Shown here: one piece after another, positions 41,056 through 52,331 of the stretch
Layout: each line of letters opens with the position of its first letter
How positions within the stretch are numbered: position 1 is the stretch's first letter
Source of the DNA: an uncultured Polaribacter sp.
Lineage (GTDB): Bacteria > Bacteroidota > Bacteroidia > Flavobacteriales > Flavobacteriaceae
NCBI RefSeq assembly: GCF_947501385.1
Contig: NZ_CANMVP010000005.1
Location: forward strand, 1 to 64,000
Length of the DNA: 64,000 bases
Reading direction: 5' to 3'
Position numbers and translations under genes: made by a program
Notes under the pieces: generated by a model
Databases searched by the model: none
Seen by the model: only the letters and a program-made list of their open reading frames with translations
What the model was told of the DNA's origin: nothing

Positions 41056-41487
41056 ACCCGTTGTGCATTTTGAGTTAAATGTATTCCAAAATGTCAGTTC
41101 GAGACCCGAGAAAAATTTTTATCAAGCGGTTGGAATGACGTAATGTCTCCTCGAGCGCAGTCGAGAGGTTAAAGAAGGTCTCGACTGCGCTCGACCAGAT
41201 ATATATTAATAATTTGTAAAACAGTAACTTACAAGCTACGTCAATGGTAGTGATTTTTTGATAAAAAAATCGTATCGAGAACTAGTTTAGAAACGAAAAT
41301 TCTTATTCTCGATACAAATTTCACTTAATTCAATCGTGAAATTCACTACCATTGACGTGTTTATATAATTATCTGATTTCAAGTAGATTAATAGTTCTCG
41401 ACTGCGCTCGAACAGACATATTTATAGACTAATTTACGTTATTATAATCGCTCGAATTGACAGAATTTATCAAAATGCACAACGGGT
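41056..41487. mobile_element. 432-bp MITE-like element with 18-bp perfect inverted ends and 9-bp target duplication
   Basis: Ends ACCCGTTGTGCATTTTGA (41056-41073) and its exact complement at 41470-41487. Directly outside are identical 9-mers TTACATATA (41047-41055 and 41488-41496), the signature of transposition. There is no transposase: the inside is non-coding and made of CGACTGCGCTCGA-type repeats and modules shared with the 27-kb element (81 bp direct, 47 bp inverted). It fills most of the 746-base gap between the DUF5686 gene and maeB. Starting AC and a 9-bp duplication would fit IS982-type mobilisation, but that is a guess. Confidence 0.85.
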
Positions 41488-41642
41488 TTACATATAATAA
41501 AACCATATCGTTAAATTTCAATCGTAAAAAGACCTCAATTTTCAATTTGATAAAGAAATATCCAATTCTTAAAAGAATAGAAAATTCGTTTTCTCTCTGA
41601 TTGAAAACCATATATTTGTAGGTTCTAACAAACCATTAAATT

Positions 41643-43925
41643 ATGAGCGATTCTAGAAAAAGACACGAAGCTTTACTATATCACGCAAAACCAAAACCAG
41701 GAAAAATTGAAGTAGTTCCTACTAAAAAATACGCCACTCAGCACGATTTAACTTTGGCCTATTCTCCTGGCGTTGCAGAACCTTGTTTAGAAATAGCAAA
41801 AGACAAAAACAATGTCTACAAATATACCGCTAAAGGAAATTTAGTTGCAGTAATTACAAACGGAACAGCTGTTTTAGGTTTGGGAGACATTGGTCCTGAA
41901 GCCTCTAAACCTGTGATGGAAGGTAAAGGTTTGCTTTTTAAAATCTTTGCCGATATAGACGTTTTCGATATTGAAGTAGACGCAACAGATGTAGAATTAT
42001 TTATACAAACAGTAAAGGCAATTGCACCCACTTTTGGTGGCATCAACCTAGAAGATATTAAGGCTCCTGAAGCTTTTGAAATAGAACGAAGGTTAAAAGA
42101 AGAGCTAGACATTCCTGTAATGCATGACGATCAGCACGGAACTGCAATTATCTCTGCAGCAGCGCTAAAAAATGCGATAGATATTTCTGGAAAAGACTTT
42201 TCTAAAGTACAAATCGTTGTAAACGGAGCAGGAGCCGCAGCAATTTCTTGTACCCGTTTGTATTTAAAATTAGGTGCAAAAAGAGAAAATGTGGTGATGT
42301 GTGATAGCAAAGGTGTTATCAGAAAAGATAGAGACAACCTTACTTCACAAAAAGCAGAATTTGCTACAGACAGAGATTTAGAAACTTTAGAAGAAGCAAT
42401 GCAAAATGCAGATGTTTTTATTGGATTGTCTACAGGGAATGTAGTAACACCAAAGATGCTTTTGGCGATGGGGAAAAATCCGATTGTTTTTGCAATGGCA
42501 AATCCAGAACCAGAAATTGAATATGACATCGCCGTTGCCACAAGAGATGATATTATTATGGCCACGGGTAGATCAGATCACCCTAATCAAGTAAATAATG
42601 TACTTGGTTTTCCATTTATTTTTAGAGGCGCTTTAGATGTTAGAGCTACCAAAATTAATGAAGAAATGAAACTTGCAGCAGTGCATGCTTTGGCAGATTT
42701 AGCAAAAAAATCGGTTCCTGAGCAAGTAAATATTGTCTATGATGAGGTAAGTTTAACCTATGGAAAAGAGTACATCATTCCAAAACCATTTGATCCAAGA
42801 TTAATTTATGAAATCCCTCCAGCAGTTGCCAAAGCTGCTATAGATTCTGGCGTCGCTTTAGAACCCATAACAGATTGGGATAAGTATAGGGAAGAATTAA
42901 TGGAGCGTTCTGGTTCTGGAAGTAAAGAAATTAGATTGCTACACAACCGAGCAAAAAGCAATCCAAAACGCGTTGTTTTTGCGGAAGCAGATCATTTAGA
43001 TGTTCTAAAAGCCGCACAAAGAGTATATGAAGAAAAGCTATGTAAGGTTATTTTATTAGGAAGAAAAGAAGTCATTTTAGCATTAAAAGAAGAAATTGGT
43101 TTTACAGCAGATGTGCCAATTATAGATCCAAAAACTGACGAAGAAAAAGAAAGAAGAAAACGTTTTGGTGAGGTGTATTGGAAAAATAGACAACGCAAAG
43201 GACGTACTTTCTCTGAAGCAAAAAAATTAATGCGAGAGCGTAATTACTTTGCAGCAATGATGGTGAATGAAGGAGAAGCAGATGCTTTAATTACAGGATA
43301 TTCTAGACCTTATCCAACAGTGGTGAAGCCGATGTTAGAGTTGATAGAAAAAGACAAAGATGTTTCAAGAATTGCAGCCTGTAATTTAATGTTGACCAAA
43401 CAAGGTCCTTTATTTTTAGCAGATACTACAATTAATGAAAATCCGTCAGCAAAAGATTTGGCAAAAATTGCCCAAATGACAGCTAACTTTGCAAGTATGT
43501 TTGGTATGAAACCAAATATTGCGATGTTGTCTTTTTCTAATTTTGGATCTTCCAATTCAGAAACTTCTAAAAAAATAAGAGAAGCGGTTGCGTATACCCA
43601 TCGTCATTTTCCAAACACAGTGATTGATGGAGAGTTGCAAGCAGATTTTGCGCTGAATCCAGAAATGCTAGCAAAAGAGTTTCCTTTTTCTAAATTGAAC
43701 GGAAAAAAAGTGAATGTTTTAATTTTTCCAAACTTAGAATCTGCAAACATTACCTACAAATTATTAAAGCAAGTTCAAGGAGCTGAATCTATTGGTCCTG
43801 TAATTTTAGGCTTTAACAAACCCGTACATATTTTACAATTGGGAGCAAGTGTAGATGAGATGGTAAATATGGCTGCATTGGCAGTAGTAGATGCACAACA
43901 AAAAGAAAAAAGGAATAAAAAGTAG
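41643..43925 (+). CDS. maeB: NADP-dependent malic enzyme with C-terminal phosphotransacetylase-like domain
   Basis: 760 residues. Residues 1-420 are the malic enzyme: [73 protein letters not shown] and the NADP site [19 protein letters not shown]. Residues about 435-755 are a phosphotransacetylase-like regulatory domain ([38 protein letters not shown]). It converts malate to pyruvate with NADPH; the second domain usually gives acetyl-CoA control and is not catalytic. A TATATTTG box lies at 41611-41618. It is the first gene of the maeB, ruvA, sprA, gcvH stretch. Confidence 0.96.
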   Translation: MSDSRKRHEALLYHAKPKPGKIEVVPTKKYATQHDLTLAYSPGVAEPCLEIAKDKNNVYKYTAKGNLVAVITNGTAVLGLGDIGPEASKPVMEGKGLLFKIFADIDVFDIEVDATDVELFIQTVKAIAPTFGGINLEDIKAPEAFEIERRLKEELDIPVMHDDQHGTAIISAAALKNAIDISGKDFSKVQIVVNGAGAAAISCTRLYLKLGAKRENVVMCDSKGVIRKDRDNLTSQKAEFATDRDLETLEEAMQNADVFIGLSTGNVVTPKMLLAMGKNPIVFAMANPEPEIEYDIAVATRDDIIMATGRSDHPNQVNNVLGFPFIFRGALDVRATKINEEMKLAAVHALADLAKKSVPEQVNIVYDEVSLTYGKEYIIPKPFDPRLIYEIPPAVAKAAIDSGVALEPITDWDKYREELMERSGSGSKEIRLLHNRAKSNPKRVVFAEADHLDVLKAAQRVYEEKLCKVILLGRKEVILALKEEIGFTADVPIIDPKTDEEKERRKRFGEVYWKNRQRKGRTFSEAKKLMRERNYFAAMMVNEGEADALITGYSRPYPTVVKPMLELIEKDKDVSRIAACNLMLTKQGPLFLADTTINENPSAKDLAKIAQMTANFASMFGMKPNIAMLSFSNFGSSNSETSKKIREAVAYTHRHFPNTVIDGELQADFALNPEMLAKEFPFSKLNGKKVNVLIFPNLESANITYKLLKQVQGAESIGPVILGFNKPVHILQLGASVDEMVNMAALAVVDAQQKEKRNKK

Positions 43926-44037
43926 GGTAATTTTATCCTCAGTAGACAGTTGCTGTTGGAAGTTAGAAGTTGGGAATTGGAAGGAAAATTGACAAAAGAT
44001 CGCTTCGCTAAAAGACGATTGATGTAAGACTTTTTAT

Positions 44038-44065
44038 GACCAAATTATAAATTTGGTCTCTTTTC
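44038..44065 (+). terminator. Probable terminator after maeB
   Basis: Perfect 9-bp stem GACCAAATT / AATTTGGTC with a three-base loop, then TCTTTTC. It lies about 110 bases after the maeB stop; the T-run is short. The rest of the 242-base gap shows a degraded GTTGGAAGTTAG-type repeat and no gene. Confidence 0.5.
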
Positions 44066-44167
44066 TAATTTCTTTCATCTCTTTTCTTTTTCCTTTTTTA
44101 TCAATATTTTAAAAAATTAGGCAACAACAAATATAAAATAGTACTTTAGAAGCCTGAAAAGATTTTT

Positions 44168-44749
44168 ATGATAACACAAGTTAGGGGTAGGTTGGTTGAA
44201 AAAAGTCCAACAGAAGTTGTTGTAGATTGCAATGGTGTTGGGTATTTATTGCATATTTCTTTAAATACATTTTCTAGTTTGCCAGAAGGCGAAGCCGTAG
44301 TTTTATATACACATCTTTCTATTCGCGAAGATGCACACACACTTTTTGGTTTTATCAGCAAAACAGAAAGAGAGGTTTTTAAACTTTTAATTTCTGTTTC
44401 TGGTGTTGGCCCAAGTATTGCAAGAACCATGTGTTCTTCTATGACTTCAGAAGAAATTCAAAATGCTATTGCTACAGAAAACGTTGCATTAATTCAATCT
44501 GTAAAAGGAATTGGTGCTAAAACTGCACAAAGAGTTATTGTAGATTTAAAAGATAAAATTTTAAAGACTTTTGATATGGATACAATTTCTATATCTGCAA
44601 GCAATACTAATAAAGATGAAGCGTTATCTGCTTTAGATGTTTTAGGTTTTCAAAGAAAACAGTCAGACAAATTGGTGGCTGCTATTTTAAAGGAAAACAA
44701 AGATGCTTCTGTAGAGAAAATCATAAAATTAGCCTTAAAAAGTTTATAA
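44168..44749 (+). CDS. ruvA: Holliday junction branch migration subunit RuvA
   Basis: 193 residues. Domain I OB-fold: MITQVRGRLVEKSPTEVVVDCNGVGYLLHIS and HLSIREDAHTLFGF. Domain II helix-hairpin-helix: LLISVSGVGPSIARTMCS and IQSVKGIGAKTAQRVIVDLKDKI. Domain III UBA-like at the end: NKDEALSALDVLGFQRKQSDKLV. RuvA tetramers bind the junction and load RuvB. The gene ends 4 bases before the sprA start, so the two are very likely co-transcribed. Confidence 0.97.
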   Translation: MITQVRGRLVEKSPTEVVVDCNGVGYLLHISLNTFSSLPEGEAVVLYTHLSIREDAHTLFGFISKTEREVFKLLISVSGVGPSIARTMCSSMTSEEIQNAIATENVALIQSVKGIGAKTAQRVIVDLKDKILKTFDMDTISISASNTNKDEALSALDVLGFQRKQSDKLVAAILKENKDASVEKIIKLALKSL

Positions 44750-44753
44750 TCCA

Positions 44754-47700
44754 TTGAGTCCATTTTTTAAAAGTACCTTTTTATTTTTATTTATTACTCT
44801 TGCAGTAAACGTATCTACGTATGCTCAAAATAACACGAAAAAAGATTCAACAAATGTTGAAAAAGACTCTGTAAAGCTGCGTTATAACTTTAACAGTACC
44901 GAAAAAGGAGGTTTGTATTTAGATGACTTAGCTGAGAAAGAAATTATTTTTGATAAAGTTTTAAATAAGTATGTAATTGTTGAAAAAATAGGAAACTATT
45001 ACACAAGAACTCCTATTTATTTATCTCCTAGAGAATATCAGCAATACCGTTTAAAACGAGATATGTTGCAATATTTTAAAGACAAGGTAAGCGCAACAAA
45101 TAGTAAGAAAAAAGGAGCAAAAGACGCTCAAAAAGATTTACTACCCACTTATTATGTAAACAATTCCTTTTTTGAAACTATTTTTGGCGGTACAGAAGTG
45201 AAAGTAACCCCAACCGGAAGTTTAAATTTAAAACTTGGTTTTATTTATCAAAACACAGAAAATCCTCAAATTTCCGAAGAAAACAGAAGTAATTTTACCT
45301 TCGATTTTGATCAACAAATAAACGCAAGTATTCGTGCGCAGGTGGGTACACGATTAGAATTTACTGCAAATTATGATACACAGGCATCTTTCGATTTTCA
45401 AAATTTAGTGAAAATCGGTTTTACACCTACAGAAGATGATATTATTCAAGGCCTAGAAGCGGGTAACGTTTCTATGCCTATTAAAAACTCATTAATTAAC
45501 GGTGCACAAAGTTTATTTGGTGTTAAGGCAGATTTAAAATTTGGAAACACCAATGTTACCGCTGTTTTTTCGCAACAAAACTCTGAAAGTAAAACCGTAG
45601 TTGCAGAAGGTGGCGCTTCTATTCAACAATTTGAGTTAAGAACTACAGATTATGATAATGACAGACACTTTTTCTTATCACAATATTTTGTAGATACGTA
45701 TGCAGATGCATTAAAAAATTATCCGCTAATAAACAGCCCAATTAACATTACTAGAATCGAAGTTTGGATTACCAATAGAAATGCAAGTACAGAAGATTTT
45801 AGAAGTATTGTTGCATTTGCAGATATTGGTGAGCCGAATAAAAACAATTATGTGGATGAAGCAAATGGTCCAAATACGGTACAACCAAGTTCACCTCCAA
45901 CAGTAAGTGGTGTTGCTTTGCCAACAAATGAATCTAACAATATTTATGAACCAAATATTTTAAGCGGAATTAGAGATGTATCTGATGTAGAACAAACGTT
46001 AGCTAGCGAGTTTAATATGCAAAACGGAACTGATTATTCCGTGTTAGAAAATGCAAGAAAGTTAGAGCAAAATGAATATCGTTTAAATTCACAATTGGGT
46101 TTTATTTCTTTAAACAGAAGACTAAATGATGGTGAAGTTTTAGCTGTTGCTTATGAATATACCGTTGCGGGTAACGTAAACGGAAGTACTAAAAACTCTT
46201 TTAAAGTGGGTGAATTTTCTAATGATGGTATTCAAGCACCAGAAAATTTAGCAGTAAAATTATTACGTAGTGAAATTTTACAAACCAAAAGAGATGATGG
46301 AAGTGGTGGTGAAGAATCTTTTCCTACATGGCGTTTAATGATGAAAAACGTGTATGCATTAGGAGCATTTCCTTTAACACAAGATGGTTTCAGATTCGAA
46401 ATTCAATATAGAGATGACCAAACAGGCATTCCTTCTAACGTTTTACAAAATGCACAAACACCAGGTATTCCAACCTTACCATTATTACAAGTTTTAAATT
46501 TAGATCAGTTAGACCAAAGTCAATCAAGAGATCCAGACGGGTTTTTCGATTATGTAGAAGGAATTACTGTGAATTCAGAAAATGGATACATCTTTTTTCC
46601 AGAACCAGAACCTTTTGGAGATGGTTTAGAAGACGAATTAACCAGTCCTGCAGATGCTACGTATCTTTTTAAAGAATTGTATTTAAATACAAAAATCAAC
46701 ATTAAAAATAACTTTCAAAACAAAGACAAATATTTCTTAAAAGGATATTTTAAATCAGAAAATTCTGGCGGAATTCCTATTGGAGCCTTCAACGTTCCAA
46801 GAGGTTCTGTAAGAGTAACTGCTGGTGGAAGACAATTGGTAGAAGGTGTAGATTATGTGGTAGATTATTTAGCTGGTAGAGTTCAAATTATAGATCCTGG
46901 TTTGCAAGCTTCTGGAGTGCCCATTAGTGTTTCTACAGAAAACAATGCGGTCTTTAATCAACAAAGAAAAACCTTTATGGGCGTTGATGTAGAGCATAAA
47001 TTTTCTGATGATTTTATTGTAGGAGCCACCATTTTAAATATTGAAGAAAGACCCCTCACACCGAAAGTTAATTTTGGTGCAGAACCGATAAACAATACCA
47101 TGCTGGGTTTTAACTTTAATTACGCTACAGAAGTTCCATTTTTTACAAAACTCGCAAATAAATTACCTTTTGTAGATACAGATGCACCTTCTAATTTATC
47201 TGTAAAGGCAGACATGGCCTATTTAATTCCTGGATCACCCAGTGGTATTGATGTGACTGGTGCAGCCACCTCTTATATAGACGATTTTGAAGCTTCTCAA
47301 GTACCTATTAGCATTTTATCTGCATTAGATTGGTACGAAGCAAGTACCCCCAAATACTTTCCTAATTTTAATGGAGAAAGAGACGATTTATCTTACAATT
47401 ATAAAAGAGGAAAATTAGCGTGGTATAGTGTAGATCAAATATTTTATGGTGTTGGTGATACACCTGCTAGTGTAGATGCAGATGAGCTTTCTAGAGCAGA
47501 AACAAGACAAATTAATTATAGAGAGTTATTTCCTAATGTACAATTAGACATTACTCAAAATTCTTTGGTTAGAACCTTAGATTTGGCTTATTTTCCGCAA
47601 GAAAGAGGTTCGTATAATTATGACCCGACTGCTATTATTCAAGATGATAAAGTAACACTACCAAATCCTGAAACGAGATGGGGTGGAATTATGCGTCCTT

Positions 47701-50700
47701 TAACTACAAATAATTTTGACCAGGCAAATGTAGAATACATTCAATTTTGGATTATGGATCCCTACCAAAACTATTCTCTAACAGAAGAAGAAGGTTTACC
47801 TCAAGGAATTGATCCAAACAATCCTGCCAATCAAGTAGGAGATTTATACATCAACTTAGGAAGTGTTTCTGAAGATATTTTAAAAGACAACCGTAAAATG
47901 TACGAAAACGGTTTGCCTGAAGATGGTGTAAAAATTGATGGCGTCAATGTAAACAGCACCATTTGGGGAGATGTTCCTAGAAACCCATCCATTATTTATG
48001 CATTTAACGAAGAAGATGAAGCCAGAACAAACCAAGATATTGGTTTTGACGGTTTAGATGATGCCGGAGAAAGTGAATTAGATGGAGTTAAAGGAACCAG
48101 TTATGAAAACTTAAGTGATCCTGCAGCAGATAATTTTCAATTTTTTAGAGGCGGTAATTTAGATGCCATTAACGCCTCTTTAATTACACGATATAAAGAT
48201 TTTAACAATACCCAAGGTAACTCACCAACGCTAAATCAATCAGGAGAAGCTTATCCAACTTCCTCTACAACATATCCAGATGCAGAAGACATCAACAGAG
48301 ATCAAACCATGAATACTGTAGAAAGTTATTATGAGTATAAAGTCTCTATGAATCAAGCAGATCTAAGAAAAGGTGTAGGCTATGTTGTTGATGAAAAAAC
48401 AACGACTGTTACCTTAGAAAACGGAAATACAGAAGAAACAAAATGGTATCAATTTAGAGTACCAATTAGAAGTGGAACTCCTATAAATGGTATTTCAGAT
48501 TTTAATAGTATTCGTTTTGTAAGAATGTTTTTAACCAATTTTAGAATGCCTGTAGTGATTCGTTTTGGTGAATTAGATTTGGTACGTGGAGACTGGAGAC
48601 GTTATGTAAGAACTTTAGACCCAGCGATAGATCCAGACAGAGAATTAACACAAGACGAGTTAAATGATTTTGAAGTAGGTGTGGTAAGTATAGAACAAAA
48701 TGAAGGTAGCTATATACAACCTCCAGGAATTGAGCGTGAGCGTTTGCAAGGAAGTACAACGGTTCAATTACAAAATGAACAATCTGTAACCTTAAAAGTA
48801 AGCAGGTTAGAGGAAGATGAAATCAGAGCAATTTATAAAAATATTAGTGTAGATCTAAGACGTTTCAAGCGTTTAAAGATGTTTATGCACTTGCAAGACA
48901 ATCAAGGGGAATCTCCTGTAAATGATGGAGATTTTTCGGCAATTATTAGATTAGGAACAGATTTAACTGAGAACTTCTATCAAATTGAATTGCCATTAAC
49001 CGTTACTAAAAACGGAACTTCTGCCTTAGATATTTGGCCAGAAGCCAACAATTTAGATGCATTTTTAGAATCTTTTGGAAAAGTAAAACTAGAAAGAGAT
49101 GCTCTTGGCTCTGTAATTGCACCAATTAATAAGATTTATACATCTACAGAACAAGAAGCAGGTTTGCCGTATACAATTAGTGTAAGAGGAAACCCAACTT
49201 TAGCACAACTAAGAACCATAATGTTGGGTATTAAAAACACCTCTTTAACTGCTAAAAGTGCAGAAATTTGGTTTAACGAATTGCGTTCTGCTGGTTTTGA
49301 TAATGATGGGGGTTGGGCTGCAGTGGTAAATGCAGATGCAAATTTTGCAGATGTTGCCAATGTTTCTCTAGCAGGAAGCATGTCTACCGTAGGTTTTGGT
49401 AATGTAGAAGACAGAGTAAACCAACGTAGTTTAGATGAAACAAGACAATATGATGTTGCCACGACTATTAATTTAGGAAAAGTTTTAACGCCTCAAAACT
49501 GGGGAATTCAGTTGCCCATGAGTTACAGTGTTGGCGAGAAATTTATAGATCCAAAATTTGATCCTCAATATCAAGATGTTGAATTTGCAGAAGCAAAAGA
49601 TTTTCTTGAGAATCAACCAGCAAGTACTGAAAGAGATCAAGCCTTAGAAAATATTAATAATTCTCAAGACTACACCAAAAGAACTAGTATTAGTTTTATC
49701 AATGTAAAAAAGAATAGAAATCCGAATTCAACAAAAAAACCAAAGTTCTATGATGTTGAAAATATAGCTGTTTCTTATGCTCATAATAAAGAATTTCATA
49801 GAGATTATAATATTAAAAAGTACATCAACGAAAACGTAACTGCTGGTGCAACTTATAATTATCAATTTGAACCAAAATCGATAGAGCCCTTTAAAAACAT
49901 CAGCTTTTTACAGAGCAAATATTTAAAATTGATCAAAGATTTTAACTTCAACCCTATTCCTTCTACGGTTGCTTTAAATTCGAGAATTAATAGAAATTTT
50001 ACAGAACAACAATCTCGAAATCTAGTCGCAGGTTTGTCTGAACAACCAGAATTAATACAACGAAGGTTTTTATTTGATTGGGATTATACAGTGGGCTTTG
50101 ATTTAACAAAATCATTAACGGTAAATTTCAATGCCACTAATAGTTATATTTATGATACGTTTGGTGCTAATGATGATATTCAAATTTTTGATGAGTTTTT
50201 CAATACCGGAAGAGCCAACCATTACCATCAAAAATTAAACTTAACCTATCAATTACCCATAGACAAAATTCCTTTTTTAAGTTGGATAAAAGCAGATTAT
50301 GCATACACCGCAGATTTTGATTGGCAAGCTGCTGCACAAAGTACCATTGAAGTTGAGGGAATTGACATTCCTTATGTAGATTTAGTTGGTAATGTTGTTC
50401 AAAATGCAAACACACACAATTTAAATACCACTTTTACTTTCGAGAAATTTTACAAAAGTTTAGGGTTTGAAAAATTATTACTTTCAAAAACCCAAAGAAA
50501 AAATAAAAAAGGAATTCCTGGAAATGGCTTACCTCCAGCTCCTGGAAGAGTCAACAAAAAGAAAAAATTACCTATTGGGAAACAAATTTTAAAAGGTGTG
50601 TACGATGTGGTAACATCTGTAAAACAAGGTAAAGTAAGTTATTCTGAAAATAACGGACAATTTTTACCTGGCTATACACAAGATGTTGGATTTTTAGGTG

Positions 50701-51923
50701 GTGCACCAACATCATTTGCTTTTGGTAGTCAAGTAGATATTAGAACAAAAGCTTTAGAAAATGGTTGGTTGGTTGGCCCAAGAGACCCTGATGATAGCGA
50801 ATACTATAACAAAACATATAGCAGAACGCATTATAATAAATTAGATTACACATTTACGGTAAAACCTTTTAAAGATCTAAATATAGATGTTAGAGGAAAC
50901 AAAATTCAAACAAGAGATCTCTCGCAACAATTAGATATTGTAGAAGATGGTTCAGACTATGGTGCTTTAGATTTTAGTGCGCCTGCTTTTGAAACAGGAA
51001 ACTTTAGTACCAGTCATTCTATGATTGCAACCGCTTTTACAGATAGCGATGCCTTATTTGAAACAATGAGAGCGTATAGAGGTATTATTGCAAATAGGTT
51101 GGCAACAGAAAATGGGCAACCAATTGCTGGTTTTGGAGAAAATAGTCAGCAAGTTTTACTACCCGCTTTTATGGCTGCGTATTCTGGTAAAGATCCAGAT
51201 AATGTAAATACTAGTTTATTTAGAAACATTCCAATTCCTAACTGGACATTACGTTACAACGGTTTTATGAAACTCGGTTTTTTCAAAAAGAACTTTAGCA
51301 ACTTTGTGGTTTCACATGGATATAGATCTTCTTACACTGTTTCTAGTTTTACAAATAATTTACAATATGATGCTGGCAATCCTTTTTCAACAACAAATGT
51401 TGCAGGAAACTACGAAACGGAACTTTTAGTTTCTGCGGTTACTTTGGTTGATGAATTTTCCCCTTTGGTAAAAGTAGACATGAAAATGAAAAATTCTTTT
51501 TCTCTAAGAGGAGAAATTAAAAGAGACAGAACCTTAACCATGAATTTTAACAACAGTACGTTAACAGATATTAAAGGCACAGAATATATTGTTGGTATGG
51601 GTTATATTTTTAAAGATGTAAAGGTAAATACTCGTTTTACAGGGAAAAAACAAACCTTAAAAGGGGATATTAATTTAAGAGCAGATGTCTCTTTAAGAGA
51701 TAATTTAACACAAATTAGAGCTGTTGATGAAGATAATAATCAAATTAGTGGCGGACAAAGATTATTTTCTATTAAATTTACAGCCGATTATAGATTGAGT
51801 AGTAGTTTAACCGCATCATTTTATTACAATCATCAAACATCTAGATATGCTATTTCTACCACCTTTCCAAGACAGGCAATAAATGGTGGGTTTAATATTA
51901 TCTACAATTTAGGAGGAAACTAA
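44754..51923 (+). CDS. sprA: SprA, giant outer-membrane translocon of the type IX secretion/gliding system
   Basis: 2389 residues, close to the about 2400 of Flavobacterium johnsoniae SprA. The signal peptide SPFFKSTFLFLFITLAVNVSTYAQ is followed by repeated family blocks: FDKVLNKYVIVEKIGNYYTR, TPTGSLNLKLGFIYQNTENP, LEFTANYDTQASFDFQNL and GGRQLVEGVDYVVDYLAGRV, then IDDFEASQVPISI, MRPLTTNNFDQANVEYIQFW and a C-terminal barrel part ending in FNIIYNLGGN. SprA forms a very large single-chain barrel through which T9SS cargo passes. The start is TTG at 44754: no in-frame ATG lies before the signal peptide and the ruvA stop is 4 bases upstream. The product is needed for gliding and secretion of proteins with sorting tails. 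Confidence 0.96.
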   Translation: MSPFFKSTFLFLFITLAVNVSTYAQNNTKKDSTNVEKDSVKLRYNFNSTEKGGLYLDDLAEKEIIFDKVLNKYVIVEKIGNYYTRTPIYLSPREYQQYRLKRDMLQYFKDKVSATNSKKKGAKDAQKDLLPTYYVNNSFFETIFGGTEVKVTPTGSLNLKLGFIYQNTENPQISEENRSNFTFDFDQQINASIRAQVGTRLEFTANYDTQASFDFQNLVKIGFTPTEDDIIQGLEAGNVSMPIKNSLINGAQSLFGVKADLKFGNTNVTAVFSQQNSESKTVVAEGGASIQQFELRTTDYDNDRHFFLSQYFVDTYADALKNYPLINSPINITRIEVWITNRNASTEDFRSIVAFADIGEPNKNNYVDEANGPNTVQPSSPPTVSGVALPTNESNNIYEPNILSGIRDVSDVEQTLASEFNMQNGTDYSVLENARKLEQNEYRLNSQLGFISLNRRLNDGEVLAVAYEYTVAGNVNGSTKNSFKVGEFSNDGIQAPENLAVKLLRSEILQTKRDDGSGGEESFPTWRLMMKNVYALGAFPLTQDGFRFEIQYRDDQTGIPSNVLQNAQTPGIPTLPLLQVLNLDQLDQSQSRDPDGFFDYVEGITVNSENGYIFFPEPEPFGDGLEDELTSPADATYLFKELYLNTKINIKNNFQNKDKYFLKGYFKSENSGGIPIGAFNVPRGSVRVTAGGRQLVEGVDYVVDYLAGRVQIIDPGLQASGVPISVSTENNAVFNQQRKTFMGVDVEHKFSDDFIVGATILNIEERPLTPKVNFGAEPINNTMLGFNFNYATEVPFFTKLANKLPFVDTDAPSNLSVKADMAYLIPGSPSGIDVTGAATSYIDDFEASQVPISILSALDWYEASTPKYFPNFNGERDDLSYNYKRGKLAWYSVDQIFYGVGDTPASVDADELSRAETRQINYRELFPNVQLDITQNSLVRTLDLAYFPQERGSYNYDPTAIIQDDKVTLPNPETRWGGIMRPLTTNNFDQANVEYIQFWIMDPYQNYSLTEEEGLPQGIDPNNPANQVGDLYINLGSVSEDILKDNRKMYENGLPEDGVKIDGVNVNSTIWGDVPRNPSIIYAFNEEDEARTNQDIGFDGLDDAGESELDGVKGTSYENLSDPAADNFQFFRGGNLDAINASLITRYKDFNNTQGNSPTLNQSGEAYPTSSTTYPDAEDINRDQTMNTVESYYEYKVSMNQADLRKGVGYVVDEKTTTVTLENGNTEETKWYQFRVPIRSGTPINGISDFNSIRFVRMFLTNFRMPVVIRFGELDLVRGDWRRYVRTLDPAIDPDRELTQDELNDFEVGVVSIEQNEGSYIQPPGIERERLQGSTTVQLQNEQSVTLKVSRLEEDEIRAIYKNISVDLRRFKRLKMFMHLQDNQGESPVNDGDFSAIIRLGTDLTENFYQIELPLTVTKNGTSALDIWPEANNLDAFLESFGKVKLERDALGSVIAPINKIYTSTEQEAGLPYTISVRGNPTLAQLRTIMLGIKNTSLTAKSAEIWFNELRSAGFDNDGGWAAVVNADANFADVANVSLAGSMSTVGFGNVEDRVNQRSLDETRQYDVATTINLGKVLTPQNWGIQLPMSYSVGEKFIDPKFDPQYQDVEFAEAKDFLENQPASTERDQALENINNSQDYTKRTSISFINVKKNRNPNSTKKPKFYDVENIAVSYAHNKEFHRDYNIKKYINENVTAGATYNYQFEPKSIEPFKNISFLQSKYLKLIKDFNFNPIPSTVALNSRINRNFTEQQSRNLVAGLSEQPELIQRRFLFDWDYTVGFDLTKSLTVNFNATNSYIYDTFGANDDIQIFDEFFNTGRANHYHQKLNLTYQLPIDKIPFLSWIKADYAYTADFDWQAAAQSTIEVEGIDIPYVDLVGNVVQNANTHNLNTTFTFEKFYKSLGFEKLLLSKTQRKNKKGIPGNGLPPAPGRVNKKKKLPIGKQILKGVYDVVTSVKQGKVSYSENNGQFLPGYTQDVGFLGGAPTSFAFGSQVDIRTKALENGWLVGPRDPDDSEYYNKTYSRTHYNKLDYTFTVKPFKDLNIDVRGNKIQTRDLSQQLDIVEDGSDYGALDFSAPAFETGNFSTSHSMIATAFTDSDALFETMRAYRGIIANRLATENGQPIAGFGENSQQVLLPAFMAAYSGKDPDNVNTSLFRNIPIPNWTLRYNGFMKLGFFKKNFSNFVVSHGYRSSYTVSSFTNNLQYDAGNPFSTTNVAGNYETELLVSAVTLVDEFSPLVKVDMKMKNSFSLRGEIKRDRTLTMNFNNSTLTDIKGTEYIVGMGYIFKDVKVNTRFTGKKQTLKGDINLRADVSLRDNLTQIRAVDEDNNQISGGQRLFSIKFTADYRLSSSLTASFYYNHQTSRYAISTTFPRQAINGGFNIIYNLGGN

Positions 51924-51950
51924 CAATTAACAATTATAAAATTTATAACC

Positions 51951-52331
51951 ATGAACATTCCATCAGAATTAAAATACACTAAAGATCACGAGTGGATTAA
52001 AATAGAAGGAAATACGGCAACTGTAGGAATTACAGATTTTGCCCAAGGAGAATTAGGAGACATCGTTTACGTAGATGTAGATACTTTAGACGATACTGTA
52101 GCAGAAGGAGAAGTTTTTGGTTCTGTAGAAGCTGTAAAAACAGTTTCTGACTTGTTTATGCCTTTATCTGGAGAAGTGGTAGCCTTTAATGAAGCATTAG
52201 AAGACGAGCCAGAATTGGTAAACTCAGACCCTTATAACAAAGGTTGGATGATTAAGATCCAGATATCAGACAGCTCACAAATAGATGATTTATTAGATGC
52301 TAAGACATATCAAAAACTTATTGAAGGGTAA
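51951..52331 (+). CDS. gcvH: Glycine cleavage system H protein
   Basis: 126 residues. The lipoyl-carrying Lys is in [16 protein letters not shown], and the family start [36 protein letters not shown] is complete. It shuttles the methylamine group among the P, T and L proteins, and in Bacteroidota may also take part in lipoate relay. It lies 27 bases after sprA. Its last 35 bases overlap the start of the VanZ-like gene in another frame. Confidence 0.97.
   Translation: MNIPSELKYTKDHEWIKIEGNTATVGITDFAQGELGDIVYVDVDTLDDTVAEGEVFGSVEAVKTVSDLFMPLSGEVVAFNEALEDEPELVNSDPYNKGWMIKIQISDSSQIDDLLDAKTYQKLIEG

Noticed and set aside
41429-41611. 60-codon minus-strand ORF at the right end of the 41-kb element
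   Set aside because: It runs through the element end and target duplication into the maeB promoter; it is a chance ORF.
42131-42565. 144-codon minus-strand ORF opposite maeB
   Set aside because: Lies wholly inside a well-supported gene and reads as low-complexity Ser/Ala text.
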